Source: Sternotherus odoratus (taxonomy: Eukaryota > Chordata > Testudines > Kinosternidae). Taken from it: a DNA stretch of 64,000 nt. The stretch is from NCBI GenBank assembly GCA_032164245.1, contig JAVMKO010000001.1, forward strand, positions 20,683,603 through 20,747,602. Direction: 5' to 3'. Below the pieces are notes generated by a model, which had not been told where the DNA came from, did not search any database, and saw nothing but the letters and a program-made list of their open reading frames with translations. Every line of letters starts with the position of its first letter. The first letter of the stretch is position 1. A program made the position numbers and the translations under genes. This document shows, one piece after another, positions 38,591 to 51,100 of this stretch.

Positions 38591-41495
38591 TATATAAGTA
38601 TGTATTTAGGGACATCTTGAAATGTATGCCAATATATCAATGCACATTTAACCCCAAATCCTGTGAACATTTACTCATACTTAAATTTACCACCATAAGA
38701 AATCTATGGGTCTACTCAGAGTAGTAAAGTTAAGCCTGCTCATAAGTATTTTCAGGATTTGGGGCCTTATAGAGTTTTACAAATTAATTTTATTTCCCTC
38801 TGGTCCATAGTGATTTCTCCAAAGTCATTACCACCAATATGCATGTATGGTAAGACCTATTACATACAATGCAGAAAAACATAAGAACTGCAAACTTAGA
38901 TAGACCCCTTAATACAATCCCAGACCTTAAGAAAATAAATAATAAGATAATAGTCTTGATAAGCAGTTTAGTTTAACAATCAGTTTTAAAGATCTGTTGT
39001 AGTCCACTATAGTATCTACAAGTAAAGTAGAGCAATTCCAAGACAAGGAACATGATAGCTAAAAGCCCTAACATTCTAGAAATGTAAAACTGAATAGCAT
39101 CAGCCAGACATAGGAGGCGGGCAAGGACTGATGATACATTATGACAAATTCTATAAAATAAATAGTAGAAAGTTCAGGATGACCCTTAACTGAAGCAACA
39201 AGAATTTATAATAACCAAAGGCTTATTTATCATTGCTGTTATTATTTTTTTCATGGAGACCAACTAGTGTTTGTTTTTAGAAATCCACAGAAGGGCTCAC
39301 TGGATCCCTGCAGCACTACCACAGAACACAGGAATTGCCAGTATTCCATCTATATCCTATCTGCACTCTCTTCTGATTGGAGTTTTCCTTTATACAAAGC
39401 TCTTTAAAATAGATGAGCATAAATAAGTATTTCAAACTGTTGACTTTTTATAGCTGAGTATTACAAACACGGCGAAATGGTGATTTACAGTAAACAGAAT
39501 AATCTGAAATACCCCTCAAACGATTTCCCTGTCAATGACACTGCTCCAAGAATTGGATTATATTGCCAGTGAATTATGGATCATTCAGCTGTTTGTTTTC
39601 TTGTTTCTGAGCAGTAATGTAATTGTAATGACCTGCAGCTTTATACCTCCCTATGGCCACAGCTAGCCCTATGGACTGAACAGAGCTCCACTGATGTCAG
39701 TGGGAATTGGCCCACCTTGATGTCATTGAGGCATTAGGGTTTAAATCACAATCATATATTGCAATCAGTTATTTTGATAGATTTTAATTTGTTGGGTTTT
39801 TTTAAATTTTTCTGCTATCTAATCCCTTGCTGCAGATTAAGCCCATTTCTTCTTCTCCTGCCTTCAGTGGACATGGAAATCAATTGATAACTGTCCTCGT
39901 TATAACAACCCTTAACATATTTGAAGACTAGTAACACGCTCTCCCCCCAACCCACTCAATCCAGCCCAGAAGCTGCAGGGTTGTTGCAAATTTTTAAACC
40001 TTCACTCTGGTGAATTCTATCAGTGAGCATAGCTATGTGGAAAAAAATGCAGGATGCTAGAAATATAGTGCCCCCCTCCCCCCCCCCCCCCATTCAGTTC
40101 AGTATTTAGAGCAAAAATTCACATACTTGTGCAGGGTCAGAAGTTCCCACCATGATTCTGCGGCATTGGGAGAAAACAGCTGTGATGTCAGTGTTCACTG
40201 CATCCCACGTAGGGAGAGTTTGACACTTCAGTGGGGCAGGCCTATTGCCTCCATGACGGCACAGTTCTAGTGAACAAGGATGTGCTGTACCAGCCAAGGA
40301 GGACACTGTTGAGCTGACCTTCTGCCTGCCCATTGTTTGAGAGTGGATTACATCCCTCCAACCAATGCATAATTCCCTTCCCAAAGCCCACCTATTGAAG
40401 CTTATTGCTTGGAGGGTGAGGGCAGTGAGTTTCATTCTTAAGGAGCAGGGCTTACTAGTATAAAATGTTGTATTTGAAGAGGTTATGGCTAGTTACACCT
40501 GGGATTTAGAAGAATGCTAATTTGTTTTGTTTCCTGCTTTCAAGCCAAGCTTTCATATTTTACTTTCTATTGATTTTGCATTTTTTAATGTGGATACCTC
40601 ATGCCTGTGATTTGCTAAAGACATATGCAGCCCCCTCCCTCCTTGGTGCTTGCTACTTGGAGTGGTTTTTCTCATATTGGTTAGGTCCTGGGTTCTTTTC
40701 TTTTTTGTGTGTGATGCCTGGTGCCTCCACCCAAGGTTCCTCCTTCTGTCCCATGGGGAAAGGAATAATGTTACCACTGCTGGCAAGGAATATAAAGCCC
40801 ATTACACAAGAAACAATAAAGTCCATCAACACACAACAAAGAAATTACACACTCAAAAATAACAGTATAACAAAGGAAGACTTTATTGGGAGCAGGAAAA
40901 TAGGATCTGAGAAAGGAAAGGGCTACGGTTAACTAATAAGAATTAACCATCAACAACTCAACAAATTGCCTACCCCTTCACATTCACAACTCTTCCATCT
41001 CCCATCGCACTCCTTGGCACCTTCTCGGGCACATAGTTGAGGGTGAGTCTGGAGACAAGTATTGCAGCGTTGTGAAAATTGGCCAATTTAAGCACATGGA
41101 AAAACATCCTCTGACAGGTTCAATAATAGCATGTCTTCACCTCTGGGTGGGACAGGATCCTGTCCTGACTCCCGGGTCTGGTGTCCCATGGAGGTCTTGG
41201 CTGGCTCTCAGTAGTGTGGCCAGACTGGATCGCTGCCATTCTGGATGCTGATCTCTGCAGAGCTTGAATGGTCTGATCCAGGCACTAGATCCCACAGCAG
41301 TTCAAAGACTGTTAATAGTTTGCTAATGGTGTCACTCCCATTCATACCAGTGTAAGTCTCCAAGCTACTGCCCCCGCCTCTCATAAAACGTTAGAGTTAG
41401 TGTATGTTCGACTTCAACTGAGATCAGCTAAGAAGTTCATAGTGAGAAATCTTTCCTCATCTTCTCACTCAGGACACATGGTTGTGGTTGATAGA

Positions 41496-42227
41496 TAGGG
41501 TCCTACCAAATTCACTGCCATGAAAAATGTGTCATGAACTGTGAAATGTGGTGTCCCCCCTACCCCGTGAAATCTGGTCTTTTGTGTGTTTTTATCCCAT
41601 TCTGTACAGTTTTCACAGGGGGGACCAGCATTTCTCAAATTGGAGCTCCTGGCCCCAAAGGGAGTTGCAGGGGTATCGCGGTATAAATACCCTTACTTCT
41701 GTACTGACTTCAGAGCTGGACAGCTGGAGAACAGCAGCTATGGGTCAGAAGCCCAGCTCTGAAGGCAGCATTCCACCAGCAGCAGCACAGACATAAGGGT
41801 TCCAATACCGTACCATGCCACCCTTACTTCTACGCTGCTGCCTTCAGAGCTGGGCAGCCACTCACTGAAGCAGCAACACAGAAGTAAAGGTGTAAATTCC
41901 ATAGCATGCCATCTTTACTTCTGTGCTGCTGCTGGCAGTGGCTCTGCCTACAGAGCTAGGCTCCCTGCCAGCAGCCACCACTGCCCAGCTCTGAAGGCAG
42001 TCCCGCCACCAACAGCAGCACACAAGTACGGGTAGCGGTACCACAATCCCCCTACAATAACCTTGCTAATCCCTCCCCCCCCATAACTCCATTTTGGGCA
42101 GGATCCCCACAATTACAGCACCCATGAAATTTCAGATTTAACTAGCTGAAATCATGAAATTTACAATTTTTAAAATCCTATGACCGTGAACTTGACCAAA
42201 GTGGACAATGAATTTGGTAGATCCCTA
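41496..42227. mobile_element. Non-autonomous hAT-like element with 8-bp TSD
   Basis: It begins TAGGGTCCTACCAAATTCA and ends TGAATTTGGTAGATCCCTA, inverted copies. The flanks TTGATAGA (41488-41495) and TTGATAGG (42228-42235) match at 7 of 8 bases. The interior repeats CTTACTTCTG(C/T)GCTG and CAGAGCTGGGCAGC motifs in both orientations, forming nested inverted repeats. No transposase frame is present. Confidence 0.8.
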
Positions 42228-43703
42228 TTGATAGGAGAAGGAGCTACCCACCATTTCAGTTTAAGTTATTTCTTCCCATGGAGCTATCCTCCGCTACAAA
42301 GCTCAGCTAGATAGGCAGAGCTGAATCATATCTTTTAGAGACTAGTTATCTGCTCTTCATTGACATTACAGCCCCTATGATGTGCTGCGTAATGATTTAT
42401 CTATGGACCATGTAGTAGCACGATATTTGTATTTCCATGCGAAGGAGCTGGCCATCCCTTCAATACTGAGAGTTAGCTGAAGCCTCTTCAGGTTTCCTTC
42501 AGTCACTGATTAGAGATAATGGGGCACAACACTCCTTTTTCCTTCATGGCTGCAGGCAGTCAGTTGCCCAGTCTTTTCTGCAGTTAGAGTTATGAACATA
42601 ATTATTTATGCAAACTAATAAATGAGGCATGACTGTTACTCAAATTCAGATTTTTTTCTTCTCTCGTGTGGTCAACATTAGCCCTATTTCCTCCAGCTTT
42701 AGAGATCCTATTTTTCCAGCTTCCGACAGGATTGTTTCTCTGACCAGAATGTAAAATCCCCTTCCTGCCTCCCAGTTACTCCCAGCACACACCACCATTT
42801 GCATGTCCTGGAAGTGCTACCTAGACACCTCATTTCTAGATGTTAATCATTCTGAGAGAAGTGGAAATATTTAATGGGACACGTTCCAAGCGGGTCCAAT
42901 CCATTTGTTAAAGCAACCTTCATTGACACTCTTTATGTTTTTCATGTGTGTTTTAATGTACTGGTGATTTCAAGGGCTTGTTACAAACTGTAATTCATGA
43001 TTCACACAAAAGATTTTTTCCTGATACGACTTGGCTTAAAAACCAATTCTGCCGTCTTTTGAAAAGTAGGCTGCATTTTTAGGCACCTATCTTTCCAAAC
43101 ATGACATAATAACGTGCTTGAAATTGGGACCCACATGCCTAAATCTTTGCAGAATCAGGGCCTTAGTGCATTGCTAGTTATTTAAGGGAGCGAGATTTTT
43201 GTAATTGAGTTACAATGTAAAGTTTCAGTGTACACAAATGCTAGAATTAACGGTGACTCATTTTTCAAGATGCCCTGGAGAAGCTCAGCTGTTTGAGTTT
43301 CAGCACAGCCACAGTGACTAACACTGAAAATGACAGAGCCGATACCACTACAAAGACTTTTGATATAAGGAATTTTCTTTATGATTTTGGAATTTTATAA
43401 AACCCTTCAATTTTATGAGTTACAGCTCCTTCAAAAAGCACCTCAAGATGTCTTCCAAAGTTCAGCAAAATCTGCTTCTGAAATATATTTGTATAGTACC
43501 TCAATCTTTCACTAATATAATGACTTACTGCATGCTTGTTAGTCTTGACTTTACAGAAAGTCTTTTTCCTGTATTTATAAGCTTTTTGCTCAGCTGTTCT
43601 AAACTTACTAAGGATTCTTTGTTCTAACAATAGTAATATATCTTTGTCACTGGTTCTGTTAATTCTAATGATTGGTCCTAGGCTGTTCCTCCCCTTCCTT
43701 TAG

Positions 43704-43792
43704 GAATGGTACCTTCCAGTCTCTCCATGTGCATGAAAAGTGACAAGCATGGGTCCCCATATTTCTACTTATTGGGCCACCCTAAAGACACG
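43704..43792 (+). CDS. MAGI2: MAGI2 alternative cassette exon (frame-switching)
   Basis: The acceptor is CTCCCCTTCCTTTAG and the donor is ACG|GTTTGT. The exon is 89 bases: GA completes Gly, then 29 codons MVPSSLSMCMKSDKHG... to LLGHPKDT, phase 0 at the end. This matches the short C-terminal form known for S-SCAM/MAGI2. Since 89 is not a multiple of three, inclusion shifts the terminal exon into a second frame (18 more residues, TNQTPGVLSLPPPQVCRK, then TAG). The donor GTTTGT departs from the GTRAGT consensus, which fits regulated inclusion. Coding potential is clear from precise phase and family match, although I have no transcript evidence. Confidence 0.9.
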
Positions 43793-45594
43793 GTTTGTAA
43801 ACTCTGCATGTATATTATCATTCTCTAATATGCTTTTGTTTCACACAACTGTTTTAACTGAGGCTTTTCCTACTTTTTCTTACACACTAGCTTGTTCAGA
43901 GGCTCCTACTATATTGGACTGTTCTCAATAGCTGAGAACCTAATCAACTAAAGAGAATCCGTACCTATCTATTTTAGATCCTTAAGAATGTATTTTAATT
44001 TCCTAGATGGGAGTGTAGCCCTGTAACTTCCACTGCTGCTAGTGGGAGAAACCCGGCTATGTCCCTCTGAGGAGATATCTTCTTGTATTTGTAACAAAGA
44101 TTTATGCTATAAAGATAACTTTCCTAGAAGAGTAACTAAAGTACTTAGAAGCTGATGCTATAGTTTTACCCCTTTCTGATGTTACTTGGCTCCCCAAAAT
44201 ACCATTAATGTGAAGATGGAAGTTATATTAACCTAAAGTAATGTTGCTGCCGCCTGTCCTCCCCCCCCCCCCAAAAAAAAATGCTGATTCGGATGGCACC
44301 GCTTTGCACTCCATTTCAAGTTATTTCCTTCATAAATCAGGTCTTACTGCATGCTTTGTTCAGACTTACCAAATGAATAATATATAATCACAGCCAAAAA
44401 TGATACCTAAAAGGAAACATTTATTTTTCCTGATTCATATTGATTGTGGTCATCAGAGAAATCTCAAAAGTAATCTCTGCTGGTACATTTAACAGTTATG
44501 GAAGTCTCTCACATAACTTTGTACAACGTAATATTTTCATTAAAACTGTGGTCTACTAGTAGTACAATCTAAAACACTGAAAGCAGAAAGGTTGGGAACA
44601 GAGAGGGAAATTTCTAAAGGTGCCTCACTGCCATTTGGGCCTTTGAAAATCTCCTCCAAATACTGTACAAGGCCAACATCTCTGATCCTTTAACAATGGT
44701 CTCACAAAATATGCAGTCTCATTTGGGGTGGAGTGCAGCAGTCTGATGCATGCAGATCAGTTAGTACCCGTCTGTCCTTTGCAAATGCAGTTATCCAGTT
44801 TGTGTCCCCAAATGTGACTTTGCATCTACAAACTGATATACCCATATATTTTGCACAGTTTTAGAGGCCTTTTGAAAACCATTATACTAAGAGATTTTAC
44901 ACTTGTATCTGGTACTCAGATTTGTTTGAACGTCTGAGACAGTACTGAGGGGTCTGAGTAAGGGAATTAATTTCTTAGCAGTGTGGAAATCAGAGTTGTG
45001 CCATTTTACACAATCTGTTATCTCACCTCACTTCTGCTTTATGCTCCTTGGCGAAGACAGTACAGGTCATCTTTTAAGACACTGAGAGGCAAGATCATGC
45101 AGACATAGAAAGCTGCACTACATAGCTATATCAGATTCATTTTGTAAGTCTGTATTCACAAATAGAGCGAGGTAGGTGACCTTGGCTCCACCATGAATAC
45201 TATCTCATATAACCATGACTTTGCAGTGTATATATACACACACACACGTTCAAATACTTTTTGTTGCTTTAGGATAAAAAAAGGGGGAAGAAATGTTGTT
45301 CCCTCCTAAAACTGATTGCTGTTGGCATCCTCTAGCAGTGTATCTTAATTTAGTAGTACTCAGTAACTCAGCTATGGATGAGTGGCTGGCGATGTTCTAA
45401 TTATTATTTGGGCCTTATTAGAAGTTTTCTTGGAGCCAAAACTAGAGAGAGACAGGATGTTAGCCATCAAAATAAAAAAAAAATTGTTGGATGGAATTTT
45501 CAGCTTCTATAAAAAATACATTTTTAAAACTTCCCCAAAATAATTTATAAAAGATCTGCTCTAGAAATTATGTTGGGGACATTCTTTGGCCTCT

Positions 45595-45662
45595 GCTATA
45601 CAGGAAGCTAGTCTGGGTGATCACAGTGGTCCCTGCTGCCCTTAGAATCTGTAAGTCTATGA
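45595..45662 (+). repeat. CR1-type LINE 3'-terminal fragment
   Basis: GGCCTCTGCTATACAGGAAGC, CTGGGTGATCACAGTGGTCCC and AATCTGTAAGTCTATGAA follow the last bases of turtle CR1-type LINEs in + orientation, as at 55262-55335. Confidence 0.6.
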
Positions 45663-46236
45663 AAATGAAAATGAACTGAAGCTACCAGCACAGTTCACAT
45701 AGTCCATGAATAGACATCAGGTGGTAACAACTTCCAGTCACTTCTGTCTTGACCTATATTCAGACAAGGGAGAGGGTTTCATTGCCTAGCTCTTCATTTA
45801 CTCAGTCCCTTCAAAAAGCGACAAGGTGTGATACCAACTGACCATCATAGAAGCAGAAAGCTTGCTGTGGAAATTAACTAAGTACTGCTGCATTGCCATT
45901 TACTTTAATGTAATTAGTATTTCACATAGAGGATTTTTTCTTAAAATCCACCCATCTCTTCAGTATCTATATTCAGGACATTTCAGCTTCACCTTTTGTA
46001 ATAGCCTAATGAATAATTCAGTATTAATAATTCAATATTAATAGCCAAGATAATAGCTTTATATTTACTTGAAAAAGATATTTTCTTATTGAATACAGTA
46101 TTGTTTGGGCTCATCAGAAATTGCTTGCTTAGTAAAAGTGAGCTGAATTTAAAGCTCATAACAAAAGTGAATGAATTTCCTGGACTTTTCTTCTGGCATA
46201 TGTAATTATGAGATCAGCTGCCCTGATGCCCTACAA

Positions 46237-46940
46237 CAGTGGTCTCCAAACATTTTATGCACAAGATCACTTTTTGAATTTAAGTGCAACCCAGGATCTA
46301 CCCCCACCTTTTCCCTGAGGCTCCGCCCGTTCCCCAAAGTTCCACCCCACTCACTCCATCCCCCCCTCCTGCTGTCGCTCACTCTCGCCCACCCTCACTC
46401 ACTTTCACTGGGCTGGGACAGCGGGTTGGAGTGCAGGAGTGGGTCTGTGATACAGGAGGGAGTATGGAGTACTGACTCTGGGAGGGGGCTCAGGAGGGGT
46501 GCAGGCCCCCACTGGGCAGCACTTACCTTGGGTGGCTCCCAGTCAGTGGTGCAGCAGGGTTAAGACAGGCTCCCTGATTGCCCTGGCCCCATGCCACTCT
46601 CGGAAGTGGCCATCATGCCCGTGAGGCCCCTGGCGGGAGCGGCACATAACTCCATACACTGCCCCTCTCTGCAGGCACCACTCCCGCAACTCCCATTGGC
46701 TGCAGTTCCCCGTTCCCGGCCAATGGGAGTTGCGAGGGCGGTGCTTTCAGGCAGGAGCAGTGCATGGAGACCCCCTGCCTCCCTCTCTCCCCTGTGGCCT
46801 CAGGGGCATGCTGGTCACTTCTGGGAGCGGCTCATGGCCAGGGCAGGTAAGGGAGTCTGCTTTAGCCCCGCTGCACCACCGGACTTTTAGCGCCCGAAGA
46901 TCACAATCAGCTGGCAGAGGCTCCAGGCTGGTGACTTCTG
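46237..46940. mobile_element. Non-autonomous hAT-like element with exact 8-bp TSD
   Basis: It begins CAGTGGTCTCCAAAC and ends (reversed) CAGAAGTCACCAGCC; these agree at about 10 of 15 bases. CCCTACAA lies exactly at 46229-46236 and 46941-46948. The interior includes AACTCCCATTGGCTGCAG and CGGCCAATGGGAGTTGCG, an inverted repeat also echoed in the element at 22101-23228. There is no transposase; open frames here are Pro/Ala/Ser-rich and featureless. Confidence 0.85.
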
Positions 46941-47139
46941 CCCTACAAATACAGACAGTCAAGTAAATGTCCAAGTGATTAGAAACTGATCTAGTAAATA
47001 CATGTGATGAGCTCTGTATCACAAAGTATTTTGAAGCTTACCGGGGGGGGAAATGACTTGATATGCTTTTTTCCCCTGGTTTTTGCTGACCAGCATGCCT
47101 TTTAAAAAACACTGTGCATTTTGATAACCAAATGAGCAG

Positions 47140-47375
47140 CACTGAGCCGCTATGCAGTGTACCTTAGTTCGACTTACCTGGCCGTCCCCACAGCGATGAA
47201 TCAACGGTGGCGGCTTCCTCATCAACCCTGCTTACTCCTCTTGCAGAGCTGCAGTTCTAGAGTCGACGGGAGCGCGTTCGGGGATCGATTTATCACATCC
47301 TGATGAGACGCGATAAATCGATCTCCGATACACCAAACACTACCCGCCGGAGGGGCAGGTAGTATAGACATACCC
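47140..47375. mobile_element. Palindromic MITE fragment
   Basis: The right end GTATAGACATACCC, the hairpin GATCGATTTATCACATCCTGATGAGACGCGATAAATCGATC and the block TTCGACTTACCTGGCCGTCC relate it to 26620 and 55339. The left boundary is uncertain. Confidence 0.65.
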
Positions 47376-49316
47376 TATGGCCCAGACTTAAGAGCTTTGT
47401 TCCGTAGGGACAGGCTTAAACCCTTGCTCTGCTGAACTAAGTCCTTAAAGGGAAGTTAAGGGTGATCAGCCCCTCACAGAAACCACTCAGCTTCCTATGG
47501 AAGTTCATTTATTCAGCAATTCATACATTGTCCAAATACTGTAGGCTGAAGCTCCTTTATTCAGCAAACCATGCCCCCAATACTAACCATATAGTTCTAA
47601 GAATGACAGCTATTTATCTCCCAGTCAAAATGTGAGATTTTCTAATGCCTATTTTAGCTGCAATAATTAATAATTTTAATATTTAAATATAATTAATGGT
47701 GTAGTATCGACCTCTTAAATTATTCACTCTATATAGCGTGTTTTTTTCATTAATGCCACACATTTCATTAACATATTTATGAACACCTTTTATGACAGTG
47801 TGGCTTAATGCTAGTAATAAAAACTAATTTAAAAGTCATTATCTTTTTAAATTATACAGACATTTATATTCTAGCTCTCCTTGCATTGCCTCAGCTCTGG
47901 GTGAGATCTGCTCTAGCTTACAATAGCTCTTCATCCACAATCTGGCCTCACTGAAAAAAATGCTTTCCTTATTAAAGTGAATAAAGTATTATCACTTGAA
48001 TAGCTCGTAACCAGCCGTGGTTGACTCATTGCCTTCACCAGACCGGGAGCTAGAAGAGTGGTCCATTCTCTCTTTCATTGTACAGTCCTCTGGAGTCCAG
48101 AAAAGAGACAGTATCCTCACCTGGACTTGAAAAAAACTATTTTCCTTATTCCTTTGTAAACTGGTCTCTTTCGAGAGTGACTAGCAATCTCTAGGTTTCA
48201 AATACACGTCAGTGATTTTTAAAGTTAGATTCCTAACTTAGGCAGTATATAAGGATAAGGAAATCAATGGGAATTTTGCCTATGGGCACATAAGAGGGTC
48301 CTCAGCAAGGATGTGTGGGAGACTTCCTGTCTGATCTATTTTAGGGCGCACACCATTTTGTATCTGAATACAGGACAAAATTAAAAGTGGCATGAAGTGA
48401 ATCCAAAAGGAAGCAACATCTGGCCATTCAGTAATAATAAAGAGTATGAAAGGAGCAATGGCAATAGGGTATGAAGGGGACTGGGATGCACATATAGAGA
48501 GAGAGACTGCGGCTTTTCTACAAACTAAGTGCTCCAAGCTTTCAATGCAGATAAGTCTCCTTTATCAATCCCCTTTTCCCATCCAAGTATAACTCCACAC
48601 TCACATGCCTCTTATGGACTTGATGATACCTGCAGGAGTGAGCCCTGCTTTAAGGAGCCTCATGCAGAAATTATCCACCAAATCCAATTCAAACCTTTGT
48701 CATTATTAAAACAAAGAGAATTCCCCCAAATTCACTTTGCTCAAAAGAATTAAGAAGGATTGTGTTTCACCCACCAAAAAAAATATCAGGCAATAAAAAT
48801 TCCAAACACTACCAAGTCAGTAAATGAAAAATAAAGAGATACAGTCATGTTCCCATTGTCATATAATCCTTCCTCTCTTGCCATCATCCTACTTGACTTA
48901 CACTTTCCATCTAGGCTTAGTGTTGCCCCCGAACAGATGCAATAATAAATGCACCAGTCAAAATTACTAGGAGAATATAAAAATCTTATGCTTATTTAAG
49001 GGATCTATTTACAATATACTAGAATACTGTACCATTAATCAATACAAAAAGACAACACAGGATAGTTATTATATTCATCACTTATCAGTCTGTATAAAAT
49101 TAGAAAAGTCTGCATCATGACATTTGCCACACACTTCATAACACCAAACAGACCAATTATTTTATTTCTGCTCATAAAAACATTCTTCTATCCAACAGCA
49201 ATTCACAACATAAGACCTATTGTACTCTGACAAAATGGAATGTGGGTTGGGATTACATTCCTCTCATAATCTTTGCTACCAATGACAAAGCATGCATCCA
49301 GTATAATATGTCAAAA

Positions 49317-50274
49317 TCTATATATATAAAAGTCAAATGGTGTATGTATGCGTGTATGTATGTGCACTTACTCCTTCCACACCGTTTGAGCTAGAGACTT
49401 GAAATTTGGTACAGTTATAGGCTTTAGGGTCCTAATGAGGGTAAGAGTCGAAAATTTTTCAAATCTCACCTCTGACGCCCCCCAGGGGTGAAATTCTTTA
49501 AAGCCCATTCACATCAGCTGGGCAGCTGCTGTTCTCTGTGACATAGTTATGATGTCATAATACCCCCTCCAACAGACACCGCACTCGCTCAGCTCTCTGC
49601 CACTCCCCCCTGCAACGGAACCCCGGAATCCCTCAGCTCTCTGCCACTCCCCACCTCCGACCGACCAGAGTAGGGTTTGGTCAGAGGGTAAGTGAGGTAG
49701 GGGTGTCGGGTTTGGTTGGGGGGTAAGTGAGCCGGGGGTGTTGGGTTTGGTCTGGGGGGATGGGAAGGTGTCGGGGTGGGTGAGGGGTGAGGGGTGGGTG
49801 TTTGGGTTGGGGTTGGTCAGGGGGTGTTGGGTTTGGTGGGGGGGATAAGGTGGGGGGTGTTGGGTTTGGTTGGGGGGGTGAGGAGGGGGGTCAGGGTTGG
49901 TCGAGGGGGTGAGGAGGGGGGTCGGGGTTCGTCGAGGGGTAAGTGAGGTGTGGGTGTCGGGTTTGTTTGTGGTGGTAGGTAGGGGTGTCGGGTTTGGTTG
50001 GGGGGGAAGTGAGGTGGGTGTGTCAGGTTTGGTCTACAGGGAGTGAGGTGTGGGTGTTGGTCAGGGGGTGTTGGGGTAGGTAGGGGGGGTGAAAATGTGA
50101 GTCGGGGTTGGTTGAGTGGTAAGTGAGGTGGGGGTGTCGGGTTTGGTCGGGGGGGTGAGGTGGGGGTGTCAGGTTTGCTCTCTGCCCCCTCCCCCCTCGG
50201 ACCCCGCACTTGCTCAGCGCTCTGCCCCCTCCCCACCTCCGACGGATCCGAGCAACGCCGGGTATTTTCGCTAG
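49317..50274 (+). mobile_element. Non-autonomous Helitron
   Basis: The element starts TCTATATATATAAAAGTC right after an A and ends GCCGGGTATTTTCGCTAG right before a T. TC and CTAG ends at an A^T target with no duplication are the Helitron signature. Just inside the 3' end, ATCCG and CGGGT flank AGCAACGC as a short terminal hairpin. About 580 bases of the interior (49680-50260) are a G-rich minisatellite built on GGGTGTCGGGTTTGGT. No Rep/helicase is encoded. Confidence 0.85.
49680..50170 (+). repeat. G-rich minisatellite inside the Helitron
   Basis: Irregular units of about 28-40 bp repeat GGGTGTCGGGTTTGGT-type cores with GGGGGTGAGG spacers. The minus strand reads as a His/Pro/Thr-rich open frame produced by the repeat, which I do not call a gene. 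Confidence 0.8.
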
Positions 50275-50397
50275 TATATACTAAAGCAAGAGGGCAAAGT
50301 TAAGGTTGAATGGGTACTATAAATGGGGTGAGAGGATCGTGTGAGAGTAGAGGAGAGAGAGAGAGCAAAGTCCCCACAGACCAGCTATACCAAAGCA

Positions 50398-51100
50398 AAG
50401 TGTCACTAGATCCTGCCAACACAACAGATGTAAAACCTGCAGATACATCTCCACTGCTACAATGCTTCCACCACACAACACCCTTGTTAAGCTCCAGGGG
50501 GTCCTACACAGGCCCATCAGAACATGCAGTGTATCTCATTCAGTGCATTCAATGCCCCAACAACCAGTATGGATGAAAGCCGACAATCACTATGCTCACA
50601 AATGAACTCACGGAGAAAAAAAATGCTAAAAATGAAACCACCCTATGAGAGTGGGGGAACACTTTTCACAACGTTATCACACCATATCTGACCTCTCAGT
50701 CCTCAGCCTCAAGGGAAACCACAACACCTTCAAAAGAGGAGCCTGGAAACTTACATTCAAAACTCTGTGGACACAAAAACCATAGACTTGACAGCAACAT
50801 TTGTTTTATGGCTCATTACAACAATTTGTAATACACCCTACTGCCTGCTAAACCTTAATCAGCCACTTCACTTTAAGCGGTCTCCTGCAGCATGTGCGAA
50901 CTCCTTATGCGTAACAATCTCCCATATCTTGTATTTAGCTTAGACACTCTGGTTACCCCCGCCAGACCAGAAGAAAGAGCTCTGTGGAGCTCGAAAGCTT
51001 GTTGCTTCCAGGAACAGAAGTTGGTCCAATAAAAGATATTCCCTCACCCACCTTGTCGCTCTCAGTTCCTGGGACCAACAGGGCTTCAACACCACTGCAA
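50398..51100 (+). pseudogene. Penelope-like retroelement remnant (GIY-YIG end)
   Basis: In one frame, from 50411, the sequence encodes SCQHNRCKTCRYI, the Cys-rich motif that precedes the endonuclease in Penelope-like elements. About 90 bases on, in another frame, it reads VYLIQCIQC-x4-QYG, the start of the GIY-YIG endonuclease. A stop follows where the glycine-glutamate of the motif should be. Further on, a piece reads HSISDLSVLSLKGN. The 3' tail AGCTCGAAAGCTTGTTGCTTCC...GTTGGTCCAATAAAAGATATT follows. Frameshifts and stops show a dead copy; the reverse transcriptase part is missing. Confidence 0.75.

Noticed and set aside
49817..50236. Minus-strand His/Pro/Thr-rich frame of 139 codons
   Set aside because: It is the translation of the Helitron minisatellite.
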